DNA from: Candidatus Hydrogenedens sp. | Lineage (GTDB): Bacteria > Hydrogenedentota > Hydrogenedentia > Hydrogenedentales > JAEUWI01 | Length of the DNA: 64,000 nt | Reading direction: 5' to 3' | NCBI GenBank assembly: GCA_016125095.1 | Contig: WGMK01000014.1 | Span: 124,001-188,000 of the forward strand | Shown here: positions 1 to 7,444 of the stretch, piece after piece | How the letters are laid out: every line of letters begins with the position of its first letter | How positions within the stretch are numbered: position 1 is the stretch's first letter | The notes under the pieces: generated by a model | The model's database searches: none | What the model was told of the DNA's origin: nothing | What the model saw: only the letters and a program-made list of their open reading frames with translations | Program-made: the position numbers and the translations under genes

Positions 1-66
1 GACCGCGAGCGACTGCCCCCAGTTCTGCCGGAGCGTGCGGATAATCTTCCAGTGCAGCGGGTGCAT
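1..66 (-). CDS. ABC transporter permease, N-terminal fragment (FtsX/MacB-like)
   Basis: Only the first 22 codons lie in the window; the gene continues beyond base 1. The frame opens with ATG at 66-64, one base past the stop of the upstream ATPase gene, so the two are almost certainly co-translated. The visible start (MHPLHWKIIRTLRQNWGQSL) has the basic amphipathic N-terminus and GQ-x-LA pattern seen just before the first membrane helix of large FtsX/DUF214-type permeases that pair with LolD-like ATPases. The family call rests mainly on position, since no domain is complete here. Confidence 0.6.
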   Translation of the reverse strand, partial: MHPLHWKIIRTLRQNWGQSLAV

Positions 67-67
67 T

Positions 68-796
<729 letters not shown>

Positions 797-827
797 CGGG
801 CTGCCTCCTTCCGCGCGCGCCGGGGCG

Positions 828-1457
828 TTATTTCTTCCAGGTGCCCCCGGACTCCACGCGCTGCTTCAATGATTCTACAATGCCCGGCAGGTCTCTATTC
901 ATGAAAAATTTCTGGATGAACTGCGGAATCGCCATGCCGGTCACCACGTCCATTTCGTGTATGGCGATGCTGCGGTCGTCGCCCAGCGGCAACACCCGCC
1001 ACGCGCCGCTCACCTTCTCGAAATCGTTCTTCTGGTCCGGGTCCAAGTCCCACTCGATGCTCTTGCCCGCCTCATCGATCCGCATCATCAGGTGATACGT
1101 CAGCGTGCGCAGCATCACCTTGGTGGTAAAGGTCACGCCCGCGCGGGTGGGGTCCGAGCCGTCCGTATACACTTCCGACGTCTCCACCTTTGGTGTCCAT
1201 TCCTGCTGACCCTCGAAGTCCAGCAGCGTCTTCCACACGGCGTCCGGCGCGGCATTCACGATGCCCAGCACCGCCGCGCGCGCGCTGCCGTTCTCCTCGC
1301 CACCCGCATCCTTCACCACCGCCACGCCCTTCGATTCCAACTCCTGCTTCACCGCATCCGTCAACAGCGGGTGTTCCGGCCAAGTGATCTCTTCAGCCAA
1401 AACAGGCAGGGACAAGGCAACCAACAACAGCGATGCAACAGGAATACCGTGCTTCAT
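828..1457 (-). CDS. Secreted SRPBCC/START-like domain protein
   Basis: 209 aa. The start is the ATG at 1457, inside the ATGA overlap with the nucleotidyltransferase stop; an upstream TTGGAG can serve as ribosome site. The N-terminus is a Sec signal (basic MKHG, leucine/alanine core, cleavage near VLA-EE at about residue 21). Residues about 55-195 have the pattern of a polyketide-cyclase/START fold (SRPBCC): a hydrophobic ligand-binding cavity protein with an early [13 protein letters not shown] helix and a long C-terminal helix. Ligand unknown; it could carry or modify a lipid outside the inner membrane, which would fit the adjacent LolD-type transporter, but that link is inference. Confidence 0.75.
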   Translation of the reverse strand: MKHGIPVASLLLVALSLPVLAEEITWPEHPLLTDAVKQELESKGVAVVKDAGGEENGSARAAVLGIVNAAPDAVWKTLLDFEGQQEWTPKVETSEVYTDGSDPTRAGVTFTTKVMLRTLTYHLMMRIDEAGKSIEWDLDPDQKNDFEKVSGAWRVLPLGDDRSIAIHEMDVVTGMAIPQFIQKFFMNRDLPGIVESLKQRVESGGTWKK

Positions 1458-1909
1458 GGAGACTCCAAATCTTCGAGCGCCGACACGTCCGCCAAATCTT
1501 GCGGACGGCCCGTGGCGCGTTTGTTGGCAATCAGGTCTTCCGGCGCTATCGCCGATACATCCAGCCCGTCCAGGACGAATTCGCGCCGCCGTTCCCAGCA
1601 CGCGTCGAATTGGACACCGGAAAGGGCCGTAAGCAGATCGATCCGCACCGGGGCGTAGCCTACCTGAATCACATCCGACCCCGCGAAATTGTCCGGGGAA
1701 AATGTTCCGGGGGGAAATCCGAAAGCCTCCAGGCACGCCACCACCCGAGCGATATTGTCCGCATCTCGCGCCACGAAGAGATCGATATCTGCGGTATAGC
1801 GGGAGTGGCCGTACAGGGCAAGCGCATGCGCTCCCACGAGCAGATACCTAACGCTCACTCCATTTAACAAGCTTAAAAACTCGCTGTAATCGCGGTGGAG
1901 GGTCGCCAT
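1454..1909 (-). CDS. Minimal nucleotidyltransferase (MNT/AbiEii-like, DUF6036-type)
   Basis: 151 aa. The N-terminal half carries the Pol-beta-type core: VGAHALALYGHSRYTADID with metal-binding Asp41 and Asp43, and a third acidic residue Asp91 in the strand VRIDLL. The C-terminus LIANKRATGRPQDLADV is typical of small nucleotidyltransferases found in toxin-antitoxin-like loci. All three acidic residues are present, so transfer activity is plausible. The start overlaps the upstream small gene by 62 bp in another frame, so the two are translationally linked. It may modify its partner, a tRNA or a small molecule; the target is not visible. The next gene starts in an ATGA overlap. Confidence 0.8.
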   Translation of the reverse strand: MATLHRDYSEFLSLLNGVSVRYLLVGAHALALYGHSRYTADIDLFVARDADNIARVVACLEAFGFPPGTFSPDNFAGSDVIQVGYAPVRIDLLTALSGVQFDACWERRREFVLDGLDVSAIAPEDLIANKRATGRPQDLADVSALEDLESP

Positions 1910-2033
1910 AGGATCGGCTCACGAGTTCGAGAAGGATATCCAGCCGCTGCTCGGGCGTCAGCGATTTCATATACGCCCGATCCGCGGCCGCCGCCTCCTC
2001 ATGGGTTCGGAACATGCGGACTACTTTTTCCAT
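1848..2033 (-). CDS. Small helical protein paired with the nucleotidyltransferase
   Basis: 61 aa, starting at ATG 2033. The sequence is charged and helical, with a HEEAAAADRAYMKSLTPEQR core followed by LDILLELV and a basic C-terminal tail (RVFKLVKWSER). Short proteins of this kind (HEEA..D..Y..LTP.ERL) recur immediately upstream of minimal nucleotidyltransferases. The 62-bp overlap with the following gene shows they are made together. It may be the partner or antitoxin of a TA-like module. I recognise the arrangement but no experimentally assigned function. The coding call rests on the overlap and on family resemblance. Confidence 0.65.
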   Translation of the reverse strand: MEKVVRMFRTHEEAAAADRAYMKSLTPEQRLDILLELVSRSYGDPPPRLQRVFKLVKWSER

Positions 2034-2215
2034 GCAGTCCAGTATAGCCGAACGGTGCGCGGGTTTCCCTCCAATCCGTCCTGCGTGGAAAGAGGGTATG
2101 TTCCAGAAGCGTGTCGCCGCCGCGCCAAAGGTGCGACCGTTCTTAGCCCGGTGGTGGAGCGCAGCGGAACCCCGAGTCTCGCATGCAGAATTCGGGAGCC
2201 CCGGCGGGGCGGCGC

Positions 2216-3385
2216 TCAGGAAACCGTGGCGGCCTTGGGGGTGGCCTGCGCGACCTTGGCGTCGCGGGTTTCCTTGTGTTCGAGGAAACAGCAGCCGGGG
2301 CAGGGCGCGAAGAGCTTCTTCTGGCAGGTCTGGCGGAAATCGCGGATGATGGCGTTGTTCCAGAGCTCCTTGAGGGAATGCTCCTTCACGTTGCCGATCT
2401 TGCGTATCCAGCACGGATAGGCGTTGCCCTGCCGCCCGATGATGAGCGTGTTCCAGGCGTTGCGGCACTCGTAGTCTTTCAGGTTCACGCCGGTGTCGTA
2501 GTAATTCAGCAGTTCTTCGCGCGGCATGCGGGGCATGCGCAGCTCGACGCCCCAGCGCTTGGCCTCGTCGTGCGTGCGGTCGAGCGCCTCGTTCAGCTGC
2601 TCGCGGTCGATGCGCGGCCACGCGATTTCCTCGGTGTTGTAGATCTGGGGATCCACGTCGCCCAGGTCGGGCAGCTCGAACATGCGCGACTCGGTCACAA
2701 GGTTCAGCACATCCACGCCGACCTCGGCCATCAGCTTGGGCATGTGGTGCAGCACGTCCACATTGTCCTGCTGCAGCACGGTCGTCACGTGGATCATCGG
2801 GCAGGCCTTGCCGCTGGCCTCGCGGTGCTTGCGCAGCGCGCGGATGCCGGCCATCGAGCGATCCCAAGCGCCCCGCATCTTGCGGATTTCGTCGTGGCGC
2901 TCGCCGGGGCCTTCAATCGACGTGCCCGCGAAATTGAATCCGATGCCGCCCAGGCGCTTGGGCGCCAGGCCCACCACGCGCTCGGCCCGGTCCTCGGGCA
3001 TCATCGTCGTATTCGAAATGAAATGCGTACGCGCCTTGCGGCTGGCGTGCGTGAGGATTTCCTCGAAATCCTTGCGCACAAAGGCCTCGCCGCCGGTGAA
3101 GGTAATCAGGCTCCAGGACTGGATCTGACGGATGACGTCGTGCCATTCGTCCGTGCTGAGCTCGCCTTCCATCTGCTGCTTGATCGGCACGTTTTCGAGC
3201 CACTCGATGTACTGGCACATCTTGCAGCGCAGATTGCAGCGGCGGGTCACCTCGAGGTAGTAGTGCCAGGCGGGGAAGGAGAAGCCGTTCGACATGTATC
3301 GGTACGGCAGCTCGCTGTACAGTCGCGTCGCGGCCTCGTACATCTTGGTGAGGCCGAGAAGTTCCTTGATATCGCCTGATGCCAT
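2216..3385 (-). CDS. Radical SAM protein with C-terminal SPASM-like domain
   Basis: 389 aa from ATG 3385, chosen over upstream in-frame starts because GGAG sits just upstream and the conserved region begins soon after. Residues 50-57 (CNLRCKMC) bind the [4Fe-4S] cluster that cleaves S-adenosylmethionine; a GGEAF motif for SAM contact follows. The C-terminal 100 residues hold a cysteine-rich SPASM/twitch region (CRNAW, YPCWIRKIGN, CPGCC) for auxiliary clusters. Such proteins modify peptides, mature enzymes or act in cofactor and lipid biosynthesis. No substrate peptide or partner enzyme is encoded nearby: flanking genes are the nucleotidyltransferase pair and Dps. Function beyond radical chemistry is unassigned. 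Confidence 0.88.
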   Translation of the reverse strand: MASGDIKELLGLTKMYEAATRLYSELPYRYMSNGFSFPAWHYYLEVTRRCNLRCKMCQYIEWLENVPIKQQMEGELSTDEWHDVIRQIQSWSLITFTGGEAFVRKDFEEILTHASRKARTHFISNTTMMPEDRAERVVGLAPKRLGGIGFNFAGTSIEGPGERHDEIRKMRGAWDRSMAGIRALRKHREASGKACPMIHVTTVLQQDNVDVLHHMPKLMAEVGVDVLNLVTESRMFELPDLGDVDPQIYNTEEIAWPRIDREQLNEALDRTHDEAKRWGVELRMPRMPREELLNYYDTGVNLKDYECRNAWNTLIIGRQGNAYPCWIRKIGNVKEHSLKELWNNAIIRDFRQTCQKKLFAPCPGCCFLEHKETRDAKVAQATPKAATVS

Positions 3386-3522
3386 GTCCCGCTCCGAGCC
3401 GTAAATCTTACCCTGAACCCAGCCCAACACCAAGCAGCGCCCGGCCATTCCCCAAGGATACGCCGGGACCTGCCACCGCATGGAGCCGGTATTGTAACCT
3501 GTTTCGCCGGAAAATGATAGAC

Positions 3523-3960
3523 CTAACGCCCCAAGAAGGTGCGCAGCATCCACATGGTCTTGGCTTCGCCGCCGATGATGCCTTCCAGCAAATCGCGCGA
3601 GGGCACATCCTTCGCGCTATCGGCATCGGCCGCCGCCGTGCGTAGCCAGCCGTCCAGCGATTCATAGTCGGCAAGCAGGTTGGCCACCATCGTGCGGCCG
3701 TCCGGCACCGTTTCGTCCTCTTTCAGCCGGGCCGCGGCCAGTTGGTCTTTCAGGGTGGACAGCGGCTTGGCGCCCAGCGCCCGCACCCTCTCGGCGATGT
3801 CGTCCACCGTCACGGCCACCCCCGTATACAGCTCCTCGAACTTGAGGTGCAGCTCGAAAAAGTTCTCGCCGGTGATGTTCCAGTGGTAATTCCGCAGCTT
3901 CTGGTAGAGCACCTGGTAGTCCGCCAGCAGGGTGTTCAATTCTTTGACCATGTCCGCCAT
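3523..3960 (-). CDS. dps: Dps/ferritin-like DNA-protection protein
   Basis: 145 aa from ATG 3960; a strong AAGGAGGT site five bases upstream decides this start over an ATG 13 codons earlier. It is a ferritin-like four-helix protein that oxidises Fe(II) with peroxide and stores it as a dodecamer. The ferroxidase residues fall at His26, His38, Asp53 and Glu57, with exactly the 12-15-4 spacing of E. coli Dps (H51, H63, D78, E82). It lacks the long lysine-rich N-tail that mediates DNA binding in E. coli, so the main role may be iron and peroxide detoxification. It stands alone, 64 bp upstream of the stop-facing membrane-protein gene. Confidence 0.92.
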   Translation of the reverse strand: MADMVKELNTLLADYQVLYQKLRNYHWNITGENFFELHLKFEELYTGVAVTVDDIAERVRALGAKPLSTLKDQLAAARLKEDETVPDGRTMVANLLADYESLDGWLRTAAADADSAKDVPSRDLLEGIIGGEAKTMWMLRTFLGR

Positions 3961-4024
3961 GATGTACCTCCTTCTTTCGTCGTAAGTCCTTGCTGCCAAT
4001 AGTCGGTGGCGGCAATTGCGTCAC

Positions 4025-4444
4025 TTAGTGGAACGCATCCGAAGGCCGGTTTATTGCCTCGGCGAGGGAACGGGCCAGGCCGGGAAGGAAGAACAGGGGA
4101 TAGCAGAGCAGGATGAGATTCGGAATCCACCAGACCGGGTCGTAGTCGCCCCGGACGACCCAGAAGGCGATGGCCTGCAGGCCGCTGCACGAAGTGAGCA
4201 CCAGAGAGATGAGCGCCAAGGGTTTCCACAGCGGCGAACCCCGCCGCCACAGGCGCAAACTGGATAAACCGGTGGCGGATATGAAAAGATCCAAGGGCAA
4301 GAACGACCAGTTCCACGCCACCAATATCGGGTTTTTGTAGTCCTGAAACAGGTATGCTTCGGGGATCAGGTGGAACAGGGTGATGAGCCAGTAGGCGATG
4401 AACCCGATATCCACGGTCAGGAACCAGGGCTTGAGCCGTTGCAT
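4025..4444 (-). CDS. Small integral membrane protein, DUF5360/YvaD-like
   Basis: 139 aa with four predicted membrane helices (about residues 8-28, 42-62, 75-97 and 105-127) and a basic loop RLWRRGSPLW between helices 2 and 3. The length and Trp/Pro-rich helices resemble the YvaD family of uncharacterised four-helix proteins. It is divergent from the shikimate kinase-chorismate synthase gene, with an 84-bp shared upstream region, and lies in tandem with Dps. No function is known. Confidence 0.75.
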   Translation of the reverse strand: MQRLKPWFLTVDIGFIAYWLITLFHLIPEAYLFQDYKNPILVAWNWSFLPLDLFISATGLSSLRLWRRGSPLWKPLALISLVLTSCSGLQAIAFWVVRGDYDPVWWIPNLILLCYPLFFLPGLARSLAEAINRPSDAFH

Positions 4445-4528
4445 GGCAGGGTCCTTTCCCGGGTTGGAGATGCCAGACGTGAGACACGGTCCGGCACGCC
4501 AAGGTTACACACAGCAGGATTCTGCCGC

Positions 4529-6136
4529 ATGAAGATTGTATTGATGGGCCCGAAGGGCGCGGGCAAGAGCACCGTGGGCCGCCTCTTCGCCGAGGCCGTC
4601 GGCCTGCCCGTGCTCGACACCGATGCGCTCGTTGAAGAGCGTGATGGCCAGGGCCGTACCTGCCGCGAGATATTCATTCAGGAAGGCGCCGAGGCCTTCC
4701 GCACGCTCGAGCGAGAAGTCGCCATCGAAACCGGCGCGAAAGACTATTGCGTCGTCATCACCGGCGCCGGCCTGATGATGGACCCCGAATCGCGCGCCGC
4801 GATGCGTCCGCGCGCCGTGCTCGTGTATCTCTCCGCCGACACCGACACCCTCTGGCAGCGCGCCACCGAAAACGGCCTGCCGCCGTGGCTCGAAGGCCCC
4901 GACGGCCGCGCCAAGTACGACGCCCAGACGGCGCACCGCAACGAAGTGCTCCGCCCCTTCGCCGACATCCTGCTGGACACCACCGGCCAGACGCCCGAAG
5001 ACCTCGCGGAGCTGCTGGTCGAGCGCGTGGGACAGGAGCTGGGCATCCGCATGCAGGCGGCAAACACCTACGGCGACGTGATCCGCATGACCAGCTTCGG
5101 CGAGAGCCACGGCCTCGCGCTGGGCATCGTAGTCGATGGCATGCGGCCCGGCCTCGAATACTCCGAAGCGGTCATCATGGAGCAGATGAACCGCCGCAAG
5201 CCCGGCCAGAGCAAGGTGGTCACCCAGCGCAAGGAACCCGACGAGGTCAAGATTCTTTCTGGCGTGTTCGAGGGTAAGACCACCGGCGCGCCCATCGCGA
5301 TGGTCATCTACAACCAGGACCAGCGCTCGAAGAACTACGACGATATCAAGGACGTGTTCCGCCCCGGACACGGCGATTTCACGTTCTACCGAAAATACGG
5401 CATCCGAGATTACCGCGGCGGCGGACGGCAGTCGGCCCGCGAGACGGCCGGCCGCGTTGCTGCGGGCGCCGTGCCCATGCACCTGCTCGCACAGAAGGGC
5501 GTGCGTATCGTCGCCCATGCGATCGAGGTGGCTGGCATCCGCGCCGAGACCTGCGACTTCGCCACCATCGAGGACAATCCCGTGCGCTGCGCCGACCCGG
5601 TGGCCGCGAAGAAAATGGAACAAGCCATCCTCGACGCCCGCAGCGCGAAGGATTCCGTCGGCGGTATCGTCCAGCTCGAAATCCACGGCCTGCCGGTCGG
5701 CCTGGGCGACCCTATTTTTGGCAAGCTCGATGCGCGCCTCATCAGCGCCATCATGACCGTGGGCGCTTTCAAGGGGGTCGAAGTGGGTACCGGCTTCGAT
5801 CTCGTGCGCATGCGTGGGAGCGAAGCCAACGATCCCATGGCCGGCGGACAGTTCACCAGCAATCATCAGGGCGGCATCCTCGGTGGTATCTCTACCGGTC
5901 AGCCCGTCATTTTGCGTATCGCGGTTAAACCAACGGCGTCCATCGCCCAGCAACAGCACACCAACGACGAGGCCGGGCGCGAACGCGACATTGCTGTACT
6001 GGGACGCCACGATCCCTGTATTGTGCCCCGCGCGGTCCCGGTCATCGAAAACATGGCGGCTTTCGTTGTATTCGACGCATGGGAGGTGCAGGCCCGGCTG
6101 AATCCCGAATGGGAAGAGAAGTACGGGTCGTGGTAG
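4529..6136 (+). CDS. Fused shikimate kinase-chorismate synthase (AroK-AroC)
   Basis: 535 aa carrying two enzymes of the shikimate pathway in one frame. Residues 1-174 are a P-loop kinase: Walker A GPKGAGKST (7-15), Asp30/Asp32 and Arg58 at shikimate-binding positions, and a basic lid region (R111, R137, R142). Residues 175-535 are a full-length chorismate synthase with its signatures: SFGESHGLALG, GGRQSARETAGRVAAGA and GRHDPCIVPRA; it uses reduced FMN to make chorismate from EPSP. In the kinase the usual GGG shikimate-binding motif reads G79-A80-G81. Methionine 175 could be an internal start giving free chorismate synthase. The intermediate step (EPSP synthase) is not encoded nearby. Domain identities are firm; kinase specificity is less so. 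Confidence 0.92.
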   Translation: MKIVLMGPKGAGKSTVGRLFAEAVGLPVLDTDALVEERDGQGRTCREIFIQEGAEAFRTLEREVAIETGAKDYCVVITGAGLMMDPESRAAMRPRAVLVYLSADTDTLWQRATENGLPPWLEGPDGRAKYDAQTAHRNEVLRPFADILLDTTGQTPEDLAELLVERVGQELGIRMQAANTYGDVIRMTSFGESHGLALGIVVDGMRPGLEYSEAVIMEQMNRRKPGQSKVVTQRKEPDEVKILSGVFEGKTTGAPIAMVIYNQDQRSKNYDDIKDVFRPGHGDFTFYRKYGIRDYRGGGRQSARETAGRVAAGAVPMHLLAQKGVRIVAHAIEVAGIRAETCDFATIEDNPVRCADPVAAKKMEQAILDARSAKDSVGGIVQLEIHGLPVGLGDPIFGKLDARLISAIMTVGAFKGVEVGTGFDLVRMRGSEANDPMAGGQFTSNHQGGILGGISTGQPVILRIAVKPTASIAQQQHTNDEAGRERDIAVLGRHDPCIVPRAVPVIENMAAFVVFDAWEVQARLNPEWEEKYGSW

Positions 6137-6189
6137 ACTCGCCCGGCAGTGCGGGCCCGGTTACAAGGTAGCGGAGGAAGGATTTTCCG

Positions 6190-7299
6190 ATGAACAAGAC
6201 GGCACTCGGATTTGGATTGGGACTCGTCATCATCGCCTTGCTGGTGGTGGGGTATCTGGCGGTGAGCGGGGGCCAGGCCCCGGCACCCGCCCCGGCGCCG
6301 CAGGCGGCGCCTGCGCCCGTAGAAACGCCCACGGTGAAGGCGGAAGCGCCCGCAGCCACGCCTGCGCCCCCAACGGCTCCGCCGCGCACACCCCCGGTGC
6401 CGTCGCCCGATGACCTCGTGCCCACGGTGCTGAATATGGGCCGCATCGTGAACGCCAAGGAAGTGAAGGCCGGCGAGCCGATTGAGGTGACCGTGTCGAT
6501 TTCGCAGAGCGCGGGCAATGATCCCGTGCGTGCGCTCGGATTGATCGAACAGATTCCCGAGGGCTTCCGCTTTGCGGATATCGTCAGCGAAAAACGCCCG
6601 GACCTGAACCGGCCGGTGGAAAACTCGGTGGAATTCGCGTGGTTCAACATCCCGCAGTTCCCGGTCGAGTTCACCTATCGCCTGATGCCGGGCACGGCGG
6701 CGGCCCCTGCGGCCGAGATTTCCGGCCAGACGCTGTACCGCACCTCGGGCGCGGAACAGCGCACCGACATGTTGACGACGCCCTTTGGTGCCGGTGCGAC
6801 GGGCGCCTCGACGTCGACACCAGCCCCGGCGGCGGAGCCCGCAGCGGCCCCGTCACCCACCCTGGCCCCTGCCCCGGAAGCCATGCCGGCCGAGAACGTG
6901 CCCGCGGTGGCCCCCGAAGCGGTGCAGGTCGTGCTTTCGCGCACGGCAGCCGCGCCCACCTATACCCCCGGTCAGCCGGTGACGCTGGAAGCCACGGTGG
7001 AATACGCCGGCACGACGCCGCTGGAGTCGATCTCGGTGGTGGAAGTGCTGCCCGAAGGCTGGACGTTCAATGGTCTCGGCGAAGGCGCAAAGCCGGATTT
7101 CGCCCCGCAGGCGGGCGCGACGGGTAACCTCGCGTTCATCTGGAAGGCGGTGCCCGAACTGCCTGCCAAGCTGACCTACACCGCGACGCCCCCGGAAGGC
7201 GCTACCGGCGTACAGGCCATCCGCGGCCGCGCGATCTACCGCACGAGCGTGCAACAGAGCGACAGCGTCGAAGCGGTCACCGAGGTGACCTCGAACTGA
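6190..7299 (+). CDS. Membrane-anchored protein with two DUF11-like repeats
   Basis: 369 aa, preceded by GGAGGAAGGA. One N-terminal helix (about residues 5-26) anchors it, facing outward. A long Pro/Ala linker follows, then two related beta-sandwich modules (about residues 75-195 and 245-365) separated by a second Pro/Ala linker. Both modules end in a similar strand (GQTLYRTS and GRAIYRTS) and both contain an ExxPEGxxF turn, the mark of DUF11/conserved-repeat domains that describe additive surface proteins. It is probably structural, in the periplasm or on the surface. A strong terminator 25 bp downstream ends the transcript, which may begin at the aro fusion gene 53 bp upstream. Confidence 0.75.
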   Translation: MNKTALGFGLGLVIIALLVVGYLAVSGGQAPAPAPAPQAAPAPVETPTVKAEAPAATPAPPTAPPRTPPVPSPDDLVPTVLNMGRIVNAKEVKAGEPIEVTVSISQSAGNDPVRALGLIEQIPEGFRFADIVSEKRPDLNRPVENSVEFAWFNIPQFPVEFTYRLMPGTAAAPAAEISGQTLYRTSGAEQRTDMLTTPFGAGATGASTSTPAPAAEPAAAPSPTLAPAPEAMPAENVPAVAPEAVQVVLSRTAAAPTYTPGQPVTLEATVEYAGTTPLESISVVEVLPEGWTFNGLGEGAKPDFAPQAGATGNLAFIWKAVPELPAKLTYTATPPEGATGVQAIRGRAIYRTSVQQSDSVEAVTEVTSN

Positions 7300-7323
7300 C
7301 CCGACCGATTCAAAGCCTTTACC

Positions 7324-7363
7324 GCGCGGCGCACTGGCCCTCCAGTGCGCCGCGCCTGTTTTT
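7324..7363 (+). terminator. Rho-independent terminator after the DUF11-like gene
   Basis: Perfect 14-bp GC stem: 7324-7337 pairs with 7342-7355 around a CCCT loop, followed by CTG and TTTTT (7359-7363). It separates the aro/DUF11 transcript from the next gene. Confidence 0.9.
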
Positions 7364-7444
7364 GCGGAAACTATTGCCACCCTCGGAAGATGGTGTATTT
7401 CAAGGAGTTGTGCAATCCCTACCCGCTCGCCTAGAATTCCACCG

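Noticed and set aside
2034..2215. Possible extra gene or repeat between the small helical protein and the radical SAM gene
   Set aside because: 182 bp with a few weak inverted matches (for example CCCCGA and TCGGGAG near 2172-2202) but no ribosome site, coding pattern or clear stem.
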